A DNA stretch of 64,000 bases from an uncultured Lachnoclostridium sp. (GCA_944381625.1 CALWLW010000012.1:42628-106627), one strand, 5' to 3'. Positions 55,731 through 64,000 are shown, numbered from the stretch's first letter. Notes: a model not told the origin generated them from the letters alone. Program-made: numbers and translations.

Positions 55731-58103
55731 TTATTTGAACTCCGCAATGGTGACGCCGGCTTCCCCTTCGCCAAAGGCGCCCAGGCGGTAAGACTTAATG
55801 TATTTGCAGCGTTTCAGATGCTGATGGACGGCATTCCGAAGAGCGCCGGTTCCTTTCCCATGAACGATCCGCACGCTGGGCACATGGGCCAGATAAGCGT
55901 CGTCCAGATATTTATCCAGGTGGGCCGTGGCTTCGTCCACGGTCATGCCGATCAGATTGATCTCGGTTCCCACCGTGGCAGATTTGGACATCTTGATCTT
56001 GCCGCTGCCGGAGGAATTCTGCCCGGCGGACGGACGTTCCGCCTCGCCCACGTATTCCAGATCGCTGATATTGATCTGAGAACGTAAGATCCCCATCTGC
56101 ACAAACAGATCGCCTTTGGCGTTGGGAAGGGTGCTGACCGTACCCTCCAGGTTGAGGCTTAAGACGCGCACACGGTCCCCGATATGCAAAGAAGCAGGTT
56201 TGACCTTTTTACGGGGCCTGGCGGGTCTGCTCTGTGTGGAGGTCTCCGCGCTTTTGATCTTCTCCCGCAGGCGGGCGCGCTCGGCCTCCATCTCTTTGAC
56301 GGAGATGTTGGCTTTGCCGAATTTATGGAAATTCTTCATGGTCTCGTCGGCGTAGTCCTTGGCTTCCTGAAGAATGGCTCCGGCCTGTTCCCTGGCTTCC
56401 CGCAGAATCTTTTCTTTCTGTTCATCCAGGCGCTCCTGCTTTTTCTGCAGGGCGTTCCTGAGAGAACGGATCTCTTCTTTGTAACGGGCGGTCTCCGCCT
56501 GGTCTTTTTCCAGTGTGATCCGTCCCCGCTCCAGCTCGGAGATCACGTCTTCAAAATTCTTATCCTGGACGTTGATCTGTTTTTTGGCGTCTTCGATCAG
56601 GAAGTCCGGAAGTCCCAGCTTGGAAGAGATGGCAAAGGCATTGCTCTTGCCGGGAATACCGATCAGCAGACGGTATGTGGGGCGCAGGGATTCCACGTCG
56701 AACTCACAGCAGGCGTTTTCCACGCCCTCGGTGGAGAGCGCATAGATCTTCAGCTCGCTGTAATGGGTGGTAGCCATGGTGCGGATGCCCTGACGGTGCA
56801 GGTGATCCAGGATGGAGATGGCCAGAGCGGCGCCCTCCGTGGGATCGGTGCCGGCGCCCAGCTCGTCAAAGAGTACCAGCGAGTTCAGCGTGGCGTCCTT
56901 TAATATGGAAACAATATTGGTCATATGGGAGGAGAAGGTGCTCAGGCTCTGCTCGATGCTCTGCTCATCCCCGATATCCGCGAATACATCGTCAAATACT
57001 GCCAGCTCCGAGCGCTGGAAAGCCGGAATGTGGAGTCCGGACTGCCCCATGAGGGTAAAAAGCCCCACGGTTTTCAGGGAAACCGTCTTGCCTCCGGTAT
57101 TGGGTCCGGTCACGATCAGCAGATCAAAATCCTTCCCCAGCCATACGTTGATGGGCACGACCTTCTGCGGATCCAGCAGAGGGTGCCGCCCGTCCTTGAT
57201 CCGGATATAGCCTTCCGTATTGAGGATGGGGCGGCTGGCCTTCATATCTCTGGCGAGCATGGCTCTGGCGAAGATAAAATCCAGTCCCACCAGCAGGCGG
57301 TAATCGTCGGACAGCAGTTCCAGGTATCCGGCGGCAGTCTCGCTGAGGGAGGCCAGCACCTTTTCTATTTCCTGCTGTTCTTTGATCTGCAGCTCTCGGT
57401 ATTCGTTATTCAGCTTGATTACAGCCATGGGCTCCACAAAGAGCGTGGAACCGGTGGCGCTCTGGTCGTGGATCATACCGGCCACCTGGCCGCGGTACTC
57501 GGCTTTTACAGGAAGGCAGTACCGCCCGTCCCGCATGGTGACCACCGGGTCCTGCAGATAAGCCCGGGCAGAACCGTTAACCATGGCGTTGAGCGTGCTG
57601 TGCACCCGGTCGTTCATCTGCCGCATGGAACGGCGGACGTGCAGAAGGGCGCTGCTGGCGTCGTCGGCCATCTCTTCTTCGGAGAGGATACAGCGTCGGA
57701 TCTCCGCGGCCAGGGACGGGATCGGCTCCAGAAGCTGGAAGGATTCGTCCAGGGAATCCCGGGACTGGTCATCCTCATCCCGTTCTCCGTACCGGCGGAG
57801 CTTGCCCGCCGTCTCCAGGAGGGACATGATCTGTAAAAGTTCGCCCATACCCAGGACGCCGCCCACTTCCAGCCGCTTGACGGAACCGCGGATGTCGCGG
57901 ATACCGCCGAAAGAGACGCTCCCTTTGCGATAGATCCGCCGGAGGGCGTCCTCAGTCTGCGTCTGCAGCGCTTCGATTTCCTGGATGGAGGAAGAGGGCT
58001 GCAGCCTGCGGCAAAGCTCCCGGGCTCCCTCGGAAGCCGCATGCTCCGCCAATCTATGAATAATTTTGTCAAATTCCAGAGTTTTCAATACTTTTTGATT
58101 CAT
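55731..58103 (-). CDS. mutS2: Endonuclease/ATPase MutS2
   Basis: MutS2 acts on branched DNA and, in Bacillus, on collided ribosomes. The 790-residue protein lacks the mismatch-recognition N-terminal domain of MutS. It has the lever and clamp region, Walker A TGPNTGGKTVSLKT near 335, Walker B VLFDELGAGTDP near 408, a long coiled coil (about 510-620) and a C-terminal Smr nuclease-like domain (about 710-790) with HGKGTGALR. ATG 58103 follows AGGAG at six bases. A promoter lies at 58132-58160. Confidence 0.95.
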   Translation of the reverse strand: MNQKVLKTLEFDKIIHRLAEHAASEGARELCRRLQPSSSIQEIEALQTQTEDALRRIYRKGSVSFGGIRDIRGSVKRLEVGGVLGMGELLQIMSLLETAGKLRRYGERDEDDQSRDSLDESFQLLEPIPSLAAEIRRCILSEEEMADDASSALLHVRRSMRQMNDRVHSTLNAMVNGSARAYLQDPVVTMRDGRYCLPVKAEYRGQVAGMIHDQSATGSTLFVEPMAVIKLNNEYRELQIKEQQEIEKVLASLSETAAGYLELLSDDYRLLVGLDFIFARAMLARDMKASRPILNTEGYIRIKDGRHPLLDPQKVVPINVWLGKDFDLLIVTGPNTGGKTVSLKTVGLFTLMGQSGLHIPAFQRSELAVFDDVFADIGDEQSIEQSLSTFSSHMTNIVSILKDATLNSLVLFDELGAGTDPTEGAALAISILDHLHRQGIRTMATTHYSELKIYALSTEGVENACCEFDVESLRPTYRLLIGIPGKSNAFAISSKLGLPDFLIEDAKKQINVQDKNFEDVISELERGRITLEKDQAETARYKEEIRSLRNALQKKQERLDEQKEKILREAREQAGAILQEAKDYADETMKNFHKFGKANISVKEMEAERARLREKIKSAETSTQSRPARPRKKVKPASLHIGDRVRVLSLNLEGTVSTLPNAKGDLFVQMGILRSQINISDLEYVGEAERPSAGQNSSGSGKIKMSKSATVGTEINLIGMTVDEATAHLDKYLDDAYLAHVPSVRIVHGKGTGALRNAVHQHLKRCKYIKSYRLGAFGEGEAGVTIAEFK

Positions 58104-58131
58104 AAACATCTCCTGTCTCAGAACTGATACC

Positions 58132-58160
58132 ATTGTACTCCATTTGAAGGGGAATGAAAA
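58132..58160 (-). promoter_or_regulatory. Promoter of mutS2
   Basis: On the minus strand TTTTCA (58160-58155), 17-base spacer, TACAAT (58137-58132), about 30 bases before the ATG. Confidence 0.5.
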
Positions 58161-58170
58161 GTAGAACTTA

Positions 58171-58199
58171 TGGACACTTCCGCGGAAATCTAGTATAAT
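58171..58199 (+). promoter_or_regulatory. Promoter of the HtrA-like gene
   Basis: TGGACA (58171-58176), 17-base spacer, TATAAT (58194-58199). It is divergent from the mutS2 promoter. Confidence 0.75.
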
Positions 58200-58275
58200 A
58201 TTTCGTGGACAATGATGGCCCCAAAAGCCCGGAGGACGGACCGGGAGAGGAATGTTTCTTTTACAGGAGGCTGTG

Positions 58276-59529
58276 ATGGCAGACTTAAAGGAAAAAAAGG
58301 ATTCTGGTTATCAGTTTATGCAGGAAAAGATCAAACAGAAACCCATATATCAGAACCGGATGGTGCGCAGATGCGCGGCATCCCTTCTGTGCGGCGTGCT
58401 GTTTGCGCTGGCGGCGCTGGCAGTCTGGGCTCTGGTGTACCCTCGTCTGAATGACCAGTCGGAAGAACAGGAGCTTCAGCCCATCGAGATCCCGGAGGAG
58501 GAAGAGGAAGAAGAGCCGGAGGAATCTACGGTCTATATAACAGAGACGGTCAGTATGGAGCTGGAAGATTACAAAAAGATGTACCAGCAGCTGATCCAGA
58601 TCGGGAATCAGGCGGAAAAGAGCCTGGTCAATATCTCTGTTCTCTCTGTGGACACAGACTGGTTTGACGAGACCTTTATCAACCGGAGCACCGCGTCGGG
58701 GATTCTGATTGGCGACAACGGCCTGGAACTTCTGATCCTGACCGGGTATGAAGCGGTTCGGGCAGGAGAGAGCCTGCAGGCGACATTTTTCGACCAGACG
58801 ACGGCTCCTGCTGTCCTGAAGAATTATAATAAAAACACGGATCTCGCCATGATCAGCGTGAACTTAAGCGACGTCTCCGATTCCACCCGGGAAGTGATCC
58901 AGTATGCGAATCTGGGGTCTTCCAAGACGACCAGGAGCGGGGAACCGGTGATTGCCGTGGGCAATCCTGCCGGCGTCTATGGCTCCGTCCTGTTCGGCAA
59001 CCTGACGTCTGTGACCCAGACGGCGGGGATTTATGACGGAAGCTATACGGTGCTGACCACCGATATGGCCAGATCGGACGCCAGCAGCGGCGTGCTGGTG
59101 GACTGGGACGGAAAGATCGTGGGTGTGATCCAGAACCGCTGTGAAGTGAACGGCCAGAAAAATATGATTCAGGCATATGGGATTTCCGACATAAAAGAGG
59201 AGATCGAGCATCTGTCCAACAGCCAGGATCTGGTGTATATGGGGATCATCGGGGGCGATGTGACCACGACCATTTCTGAACAGGAAGACATCCCCATCGG
59301 CGTGTATGTATCAGAAGTCGCCATGGACTCTCCTGCGATGGCGGGAGGGATCCAGCCGGGAGATATCATCACGTCCATGAGCGGCCAGCAGGTTACCAAT
59401 CTTAAAGATGTGCGTTCCATCCTGCTGAAATGCTCCAACGGGCAGAACATCCAGGTGGTCTGCCAGCGGCCCGACAGGACCGGATACCAGGAACTGGAAG
59501 TGACCGTACAGCTGACAATTCTAGAGTGA
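58276..59529 (+). CDS. HtrA/DegP-like membrane protein, probably protease-inactive
   Basis: The 417-residue protein has a basic cytoplasmic tail, one membrane segment (about 34-56), an acidic linker with a Glu run (about 71-83), a trypsin-like domain (about 112-312) and a PDZ domain (about 322-412). The triad is altered: the His motif (usually LTNxHV) reads LTGYEAV, with Glu159 in the His place; Asp189 remains (NTDLAMI); the GNSGGPL loop reads DASSGVL, keeping Ser270 but not the glycines. It may act as a chaperone or peptide sensor through the PDZ. AGGAGG precedes ATG 58276. Confidence 0.87.
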   Translation: MADLKEKKDSGYQFMQEKIKQKPIYQNRMVRRCAASLLCGVLFALAALAVWALVYPRLNDQSEEQELQPIEIPEEEEEEEPEESTVYITETVSMELEDYKKMYQQLIQIGNQAEKSLVNISVLSVDTDWFDETFINRSTASGILIGDNGLELLILTGYEAVRAGESLQATFFDQTTAPAVLKNYNKNTDLAMISVNLSDVSDSTREVIQYANLGSSKTTRSGEPVIAVGNPAGVYGSVLFGNLTSVTQTAGIYDGSYTVLTTDMARSDASSGVLVDWDGKIVGVIQNRCEVNGQKNMIQAYGISDIKEEIEHLSNSQDLVYMGIIGGDVTTTISEQEDIPIGVYVSEVAMDSPAMAGGIQPGDIITSMSGQQVTNLKDVRSILLKCSNGQNIQVVCQRPDRTGYQELEVTVQLTILE

Positions 59530-59575
59530 AAAACATAAAATCTGAGTAAAAATAAGAATAGAAAGTGTGTGAAGA

Positions 59576-60520
59576 ATGAAATATATCGAGACGTTTCGGG
59601 AAGGCGAGCGCGTGACAGGTATCTATCTGTGTAAATCCCGTCAGTCCGCGCTGACGAAAGCGGGGAAAGCGTACGAAAATCTGCTGTTCCAGGATAAAAC
59701 AGGAACCGTAGACGGCAAGATCTGGGATCCCAATTCTCAGGGGATCGAGGATTTTGAGAGCATGGATTATGTGGATATCGTGGCAGATGTGACCAGCTTT
59801 CAGGGTCAGCTTCAGCTGAATGTGAAGCGGGCGCGCAAGGTTCGGGAGGGAGAATATCATCCCGCGGATTATCTTCCGGTGAGCAAGAAAGATATCGAGA
59901 AGATGTACCGGGAGCTGCTGGGCTATGTGGAGGGGATAACGAACCCATACCTGTCGGCTCTTTTAAAAGATATTTTTGTAAACGACAGGGAGTTTGTAAA
60001 AGCATTCAAATTCAACAGCGCGGCCAAGACGGTACACCACGGTTTTGTGGGCGGCCTTCTGGAGCATACGCTGAGCGTGACGAAGCTGTGCGGCTACTAT
60101 GTGCAGGCGTATCCCATGCTGAACAAGGATCTTTTATATGCGGCCGCCATGTGCCATGATATCGGGAAAGTATATGAACTGTCGCCCTTCCCGGCCAACG
60201 ACTATACGGATGAAGGGCAGCTTTTGGGGCATATTGTGATCGGTACGGAGATCGTGGGCGAGCGGATTCGGAAGATACCGGGATTCCCGGCGAAACTGGC
60301 CAATGAACTGAAGCACTGCATCCTGTCGCACCATGGAGAGCTGGAATACGGTTCGCCCAAAAAACCGGCGCTTCTGGAGGCGGTGGCGCTGAATTTCGCG
60401 GACAACACGGACGCCCATATGCAGACCATGATCGAGGCGCTGGAGGCGGCGGGGGACAATCAGGGATGGCTGGGCTACAACCGGCTGTTCGAGTCCAATA
60501 TACGGAAAACAGGAAAGTAG
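59576..60520 (+). CDS. yhaM: 3'-5' exoribonuclease YhaM family (OB fold plus HD domain)
   Basis: YhaM shortens RNA 3' ends and helps in turnover of ribosome-bound fragments. The 314-residue protein has an N-terminal OB fold (about 10-90) and an HD phosphohydrolase domain (about 145-285) with HHGFVGGLLEHTLSV, the metal pair CHDIGK near 190, and later HIVIG and ILSHHGELEYG His residues. The length matches Bacillus YhaM. It lies 46 bases after the HtrA-like gene. The binding site before the ATG is weak (GTGTGTGAAGA). Confidence 0.92.
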   Translation: MKYIETFREGERVTGIYLCKSRQSALTKAGKAYENLLFQDKTGTVDGKIWDPNSQGIEDFESMDYVDIVADVTSFQGQLQLNVKRARKVREGEYHPADYLPVSKKDIEKMYRELLGYVEGITNPYLSALLKDIFVNDREFVKAFKFNSAAKTVHHGFVGGLLEHTLSVTKLCGYYVQAYPMLNKDLLYAAAMCHDIGKVYELSPFPANDYTDEGQLLGHIVIGTEIVGERIRKIPGFPAKLANELKHCILSHHGELEYGSPKKPALLEAVALNFADNTDAHMQTMIEALEAAGDNQGWLGYNRLFESNIRKTGK

Positions 60521-60658
60521 GATGGCGCAGGCCATACAGCAGGACGGTAAGATGCCGGGCGGAGAAGGCGCTGGAGCCTTTTTCGTCCGGCTTTTTCAGC
60601 GGGCGGCGGGCCAGCCGGAGCGCGGCCTGCCGGGAGGGCTTTATGAAAGGAGAGCGCG

Positions 60659-62041
60659 ATGAAGAAAGACGATTTGATTGAAATAGTGATTGAAGACCTG
60701 GGAGTGGACGGAGAAGGGATCGGAAAAACGGACGGCATTACGTTTTTCGTGAAAGACACGGTCATCGGGGATCGGGTGGAAGCCAAGATCATGAAGATGA
60801 AAAAGACGTATGGCTATGCGCGGCTGATGCGGATACTGGAGCCGTCGCCCGCCCGCGTGGAGCCCCGGTGCGCCTATGCCCGCCAGTGCGGCGGCTGCCA
60901 GCTTCAGGCCATGAGTTATGAGGCCCAGCTGGCATATAAGGTAAACAAAGTGTGGAACCATCTGACCCGCATCGGCGGCCTGACCGGCCTGCCCAAACCG
61001 GAAATTCTGGGCATGGAGGACCCCTGGAGATACCGTAATAAAGCACAGTTCCCGTTTGGAACGGACAAGGACGGCCATGCGGTTACGGGCTTTTACGCGG
61101 CGCGCAGCCACCGGATCGTGCCCTGCACGGAGTGCTGGCTGGGTGTGGAGGAGAACCGGCCGATCCTGGAGAAGATCCTGAATCATATGGAGAAGCGGCG
61201 TATACCGGCCTACGAAGAAGAGAGCGGAAAGGGTCTGGTCCGCCATGTGCTGATCCGAAAAGGATTTTCCACCGGCGAGATCATGGTCTGTCTGGTGCTC
61301 AACGGCCGTACCCTGCCCGGGCTCTCTGCTCTGACGGCGTCTCTTAAACAGGTGGAGGGCATGACGAGCATCAGTATCAATGTGAACCAGAAAAATACAA
61401 ACGTGATTATGGGACGCGAGATGATTCCGGTCTGGGGGAAGGACTATATCACGGACCGCATCGGGGAGATCAGCTATCAGATTTCGCCGCTTTCCTTCTT
61501 CCAGGTCAATCCGGTGCAGACCCGGAAACTCTATGAAACGGCGCTGGAATATGCAGACCTGAAGGGCGAGGAAACGGTATGGGATCTCTACTGCGGGATC
61601 GGTACGATCTCCCTCTTTCTGGCGCAGAAAGCGGGAAGAGTGTACGGCGTGGAGATCGTCCCGGAGGCAATCGAGGATGCGCGCCGCAATGCGGCGTTAA
61701 ATGGCTTTTCCAACGTGGAATTCTATGTGGGCAAAGCGGAGGAGGTTCTGCCGGAAAAATACAGGAGCGAGGGAATCCGCGCGGATGTGATCGTGGTAGA
61801 CCCGCCCCGGAAGGGCTGCGACGCGGCCTGCCTGGAGACTATGGTGAAGATGCAGCCGGAGCGCATCGTGTACGTGAGCTGCGACAGCGCCACACTGGCC
61901 CGTGATCTGAAGTATTTGTGCAGTGAGGGGTATGAGGTGAAGAAAGTGAAGGCGTGCGATATGTTTCCGGGGACGGTGCATGTGGAGACGGTGGTACTTT
62001 TGACCCACAAGTCGCCGGATAGCCATATAGATGTGAAATAG
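60659..62041 (+). CDS. rlmD: 23S rRNA (uracil-C5)-methyltransferase, RlmD/RumA type
   Basis: The enzyme methylates uridines of 23S rRNA with S-adenosylmethionine. The 460-residue protein has a TRAM domain (about 1-60), a cluster region CAYARQCGGCQLQ near 71-83 with three of the usual Fe-S cysteines, the SAM motif VWDLYCGIGTISLFLA near 305, DPPRKGCD near 380 and the nucleophile Cys in VYVSCDSATLARDL near 400. AAAGGAGAG precedes the ATG. It ends at TAG 62041, but an in-frame conserved-looking remnant follows (62042-62122). Confidence 0.93.
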   Translation: MKKDDLIEIVIEDLGVDGEGIGKTDGITFFVKDTVIGDRVEAKIMKMKKTYGYARLMRILEPSPARVEPRCAYARQCGGCQLQAMSYEAQLAYKVNKVWNHLTRIGGLTGLPKPEILGMEDPWRYRNKAQFPFGTDKDGHAVTGFYAARSHRIVPCTECWLGVEENRPILEKILNHMEKRRIPAYEEESGKGLVRHVLIRKGFSTGEIMVCLVLNGRTLPGLSALTASLKQVEGMTSISINVNQKNTNVIMGREMIPVWGKDYITDRIGEISYQISPLSFFQVNPVQTRKLYETALEYADLKGEETVWDLYCGIGTISLFLAQKAGRVYGVEIVPEAIEDARRNAALNGFSNVEFYVGKAEEVLPEKYRSEGIRADVIVVDPPRKGCDAACLETMVKMQPERIVYVSCDSATLARDLKYLCSEGYEVKKVKACDMFPGTVHVETVVLLTHKSPDSHIDVK

Positions 62042-62122
62042 AATTTGGAGAAGTGGAAACATCCGCCGAAAGAAAAGGTAGAAGTGATAACGGAGGCACT
62101 TAAATATTTTGAGGTAATCTAA
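62042..62122 (+). pseudogene. In-frame remnant of an rlmD C-terminal extension
   Basis: Directly after the rlmD TAG, and in the same frame, 26 codons read NLEKWKHPPKEKVEVITEAL and then KYFEVI to a TAA. From memory, several Clostridia RlmD proteins carry a C-terminal extension ending with a KHPxxEKVExIxxALKxFEVI pattern. Its last part thus appears kept while about 70-80 residues before it are gone. The TAA overlaps the ATG of the next ORF by one base. It could be reached only by readthrough or is a deletion scar. Confidence 0.6.
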
Positions 62123-62394
62123 TGGATGAAAATATTTACCGGATTGCCGGGCAGATAATCAAATTACATCAGAAAGCATATGAGGTTTATCTGCCCTCGG
62201 TTGAAGATGTGTGCAGCAGAACCGTATCAGAAGATGAATTGTCGCATTTGTTAGACTATTTGCTGGATTTTGCGTGTGATGAAAAAATGTTGGGATTGTA
62301 TAAAAAAGTGTGTAGACGATATTTGTATGTATATCCTGACTGTATTAAGTTTTACATCGAAGCATATCGGGAAATGTGGGGGAGAGGAGGATAG
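62122..62394 (+). CDS. Uncharacterised 90-residue protein
   Basis: A small helical, acidic-to-basic protein (MDENIYRIAGQIIKLHQKAYEVYLPSV...) that I do not recognise. It has no signal peptide or metal motif beyond scattered Cys. The ATG overlaps the TAA of the rlmD remnant, which suggests old translational coupling; no strong independent binding site is present. It is AT-rich compared with rlmD. It ends two bases before the KilA-N start region and holds that gene's binding site, so the two are co-transcribed. Confidence 0.65.
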   Translation: MDENIYRIAGQIIKLHQKAYEVYLPSVEDVCSRTVSEDELSHLLDYLLDFACDEKMLGLYKKVCRRYLYVYPDCIKFYIEAYREMWGRGG

Positions 62395-62396
62395 CT

Positions 62397-63245
62397 ATGG
62401 CGAAAATTGTTAAGGAGACTATCCATGCAAAAGGTATTGACATAGGAATCTATACTACAAATTTTGAAAATGAATTTATTTCATTAACGGATATTGCAAA
62501 ATATCGAAATGAGGACGACCCGCGATTTGTGATTCAAAATTGGATGCGAAATAGAAATACGATTGAGTTTTTGGGCGTTTGGGAAGAACTGCATAATCCA
62601 GATTTTAACCGTGTGCAATTCGAGGCGATTAAAAATGAGGCTGGATTAAATCGTTTTGTTATGACACCAACAAAGTGGATTACACAGATGAATGCTATCG
62701 GTATTGTTTCAAAAGCAGGACGTTATGGCGGAACATATGCCCATAGCGATATTGCGATGTCTTTTGCAACCTGGATTTCTCCTGAGTTTCAGTTATATAT
62801 CGTGAAGAATTACAGGCGATTAAAAACAGATGAAAATAGCCGTTTATCTCTGAATTGGAACTTAAATAGAGAAATCTCCAAATTAAATTACAGGATACAT
62901 ACAGATGCAATTAAGGATAATTTGATTCCACCGGAATTAACACCTGCGCAGGTGGCGTATACTTATGCAAACGAAGCAGATATGCTGAATGTTGTATTGT
63001 TTGGAAAGACAGCAAAGGAATGGAAAGATGAAAATCCAACGGTAAAAGGAAATATGCGGGACGCAGCAACACTGAATCAATTATTGGTGCTTGCAAATTT
63101 GGAAAGTTATAATGCTGTTTTAATTAACCAGGGAAAGAATCAAAAAGAGCGGATGGAATTACTTCGGCAGTTGGCGGTACAACAATTGCAGACGCTCGAA
63201 ACAGTAAGTTTAAATAATTTGCCGAAATTAGAAATCAATCTATAA
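62397..63245 (+). CDS. KilA-N domain protein
   Basis: The 282-residue protein has an N-terminal KilA-N DNA-binding domain (about 8-145) with FISLTDIAKYRNEDDPRFVIQNWMRNRNTIEFLGVWEELHNPDFN, then WITQMNAIGIVSKAGRYGGTYAHSDIAMSFATWISPEFQLYIVKNYRRLK, and a helical C-terminal half. KilA-N proteins are common in phages and mobile regions as regulators or anti-repressors. ATG 62397 follows GAGAGGAGG. The AT-rich composition and the context of broken ORFs and a RhuM-type gene indicate an accessory segment. Confidence 0.9.
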   Translation: MAKIVKETIHAKGIDIGIYTTNFENEFISLTDIAKYRNEDDPRFVIQNWMRNRNTIEFLGVWEELHNPDFNRVQFEAIKNEAGLNRFVMTPTKWITQMNAIGIVSKAGRYGGTYAHSDIAMSFATWISPEFQLYIVKNYRRLKTDENSRLSLNWNLNREISKLNYRIHTDAIKDNLIPPELTPAQVAYTYANEADMLNVVLFGKTAKEWKDENPTVKGNMRDAATLNQLLVLANLESYNAVLINQGKNQKERMELLRQLAVQQLQTLETVSLNNLPKLEINL

Positions 63246-63247
63246 AG

Positions 63248-63475
63248 GGATTTAAACTAATTGAATTATTTGCAAAAGTATATGAGCAGCTAATTCCCGT
63301 AGCAGCTCTTAAAAATGGAGATTGCATTGAAAATATTGATAAAAATCAATATGGTATCATGACGGCTAATTTTGATGAATTAACTGACTTTTACGCCAAA
63401 AGTTATGAATGGATATTTGATAATCTGAAAATAATTGTGGGACTTAATAATATTTTTGTTCGGAATGATTCAGCA
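63248..63475 (+). pseudogene. ORF fragment after KilA-N, start missing
   Basis: An open frame without a usable start reads GFKLIELFAKVYEQLIPVAA and continues through DELTDFYAKSYEWIFDNLKIIVGLNNIFVRND before running into a different frame. Composition is protein-like up to about 63475, after which the following fragment's frame looks coding. It is probably the relic of a gene that lost its 5' part. Family not recognised. Confidence 0.5.
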
Positions 63476-63650
63476 GAGTGTTGTAGGCTACAAATATGCT
63501 CAGCGTTCTTTCTATCCTTACTATTCCTCTTATGAAGAGGTGGGTAATTTTTTGAGAGAAAAGATCTTGAATGACAATAAAAAAGAATTATTTATGCCGA
63601 TGTGTTATGTGTACCGCAATGCAGTTGAACTTGGACTAAAAAGAATATAA
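63465..63650 (+). pseudogene. Truncated ORF resembling the N-terminal part of a helical (HEPN-like) protein
   Basis: From ATG 63465 the frame reads MIQQSVVGYKYAQRSFYPYY...YEEVGNFLREKIL...MCYVYRNAVELGLKRI and then stops at 63650. The SYVxRNAxELxLK-type end usually lies inside longer helical proteins, so this looks truncated. It overlaps the end of the previous fragment in another frame, as expected if a frameshift split a single gene or two relics were joined. Confidence 0.45.
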
Positions 63651-63673
63651 GTAAAAGCGGTTGGAAAAGTAAG

Positions 63674-63814
63674 ATGAGTGGATTCGGCAATAATGAAACA
63701 AAAATCAGTTATTTAAAAAAGCAAATTGAATCGGAACAAATAAATGAAATCTTAGGGGGATACTCCACAAATATACATATGGTAGAAAGGAAATCAAATG
63801 GAGGAGAAAAATAA
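63674..63814 (+). CDS. Possible 46-codon ORF
   Basis: MSGFGNNETKISYLKKQIES... runs to TAA at 63814, but the binding site is weak and the last six codons overlap the RhuM-type gene. It could be the tail of the broken gene upstream or a small leader. No family recognised. Confidence 0.3.
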   Translation: MSGFGNNETKISYLKKQIESEQINEILGGYSTNIHMVERKSNGGEK

Positions 63815-64000
63815 AGATAATTTACATATTACAGACAGTGAAATCCTCATATATCAAACGGAAGATGGACACACAAAAATTGACGTTAAGTTTGAAGATG
63901 AGACCGTTTGGCTTACACAGGCACAATTATGTGAACTCTACCAAACCAGTAAATCCAATATCAGTGAGCATATTAAACACATTTTTGAAGAAGGCGAACT
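63798..64000 (+). CDS. RhuM-family protein, 5' part (runs off the right edge)
   Basis: The first 67 codons read MEEKNKDNLHITDSEILIYQ, then EDETVWLTQAQLCELYQTSKSNISEHIKHIFEEGEL, the typical start of virulence RhuM-type proteins, with a helix-turn-helix-like TQAQLCELYQTSKSNISEHI. These genes are frequent in genomic islands and phage-related regions; their function is not settled. GAAAGGA lies six bases before ATG 63798. AT-rich like the rest of this segment. Confidence 0.85.
   Translation, partial: MEEKNKDNLHITDSEILIYQTEDGHTKIDVKFEDETVWLTQAQLCELYQTSKSNISEHIKHIFEEGE

Noticed and set aside
60521..60658. Possible small gene between yhaM and rlmD
   Set aside because: GC-rich sequence with a short weak hairpin (AAGGC/GCCTT near 60573). 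No binding site with a protein-like frame; treated as intergenic.

Overview
The window reads as chromosome of a GC-rich (roughly 55%, judged by eye) spore-forming Clostridia, most like Lachnospiraceae. This rests on gene content: MecA, DUF951, a MutS2/YhaM/HtrA-type neighbourhood, a CwlD-like amidase beside a SleL-like GH18 protein, a V-type ATPase, and a fused PotC-PotD polyamine transporter. Most genes lie on the + strand with strong AGGAGG-type ribosome binding sites and many overlapping stops and starts. No rRNA, tRNA, CRISPR array or insertion sequence was seen.

1-9.5 kb is mostly housekeeping: a Wzx-like flippase, an Sfp-type phosphopantetheinyl transferase, a sirtuin, DUF951, the rpsF-ssb-rpsR operon, gdpP-rplI-dnaB, a YgjP-type metallopeptidase and a small 2[4Fe-4S] ferredoxin. 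9.6-11.8 kb holds a MerR-type regulator divergent from a DUF1858 gene, and mecA, separated by palindromic repeat elements. 12.2-17.0 kb carries a GH18 protein, a CwlD-like amidase, Sua5/YwlC, upp and dCMP deaminase.

17.2-23.5 kb is a compact catabolic operon: TRAP transporter (dctPQM), split transketolase, SDR dehydrogenase and a GntR/FadR-type regulator. A repeated motif ATAGGATGTTA sits at both the operon promoter and the regulator gene. The substrate is unknown, and the absence of a kinase suggests the imported compound may itself be an anionic sugar. 23.6-32.3 kb is a nine-gene V-type ATPase operon (H-I-K-E-C-F-A-B-D order) whose K subunit keeps the residues of the Na+ site known from Enterococcus hirae.

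32.4-40.3 kb holds a VOC protein, a DUF1835 protein, the polyamine transporter potA-potB-potCD (PotA has an unusual duplicated insertion in its TOBE region; PotC and PotD are fused), an AT-rich Abi_2/HEPN protein and an AAA ATPase. 40.4-48 kb carries a hairpin-rich intergenic region with a small transcription unit, RtcB with an XRE regulator, a threonine-aldolase-like enzyme, two uncharacterised proteins (one membrane-anchored with propeller-like and degenerate C39-like parts) and an M29 aminopeptidase. 48-55.6 kb has two two-component systems flanking an aconitase-family YbhJ-like protein. 55.7-62 kb has mutS2, an HtrA-like protein that appears to have lost its catalytic His, yhaM and rlmD.

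From about 62.04 kb to the end the sequence becomes AT-rich and broken. An in-frame 26-codon remnant follows the rlmD stop, then a small ORF, a KilA-N protein, ORF fragments and the start of a RhuM-type protein. This looks like the edge of an accessory region inserted behind rlmD.
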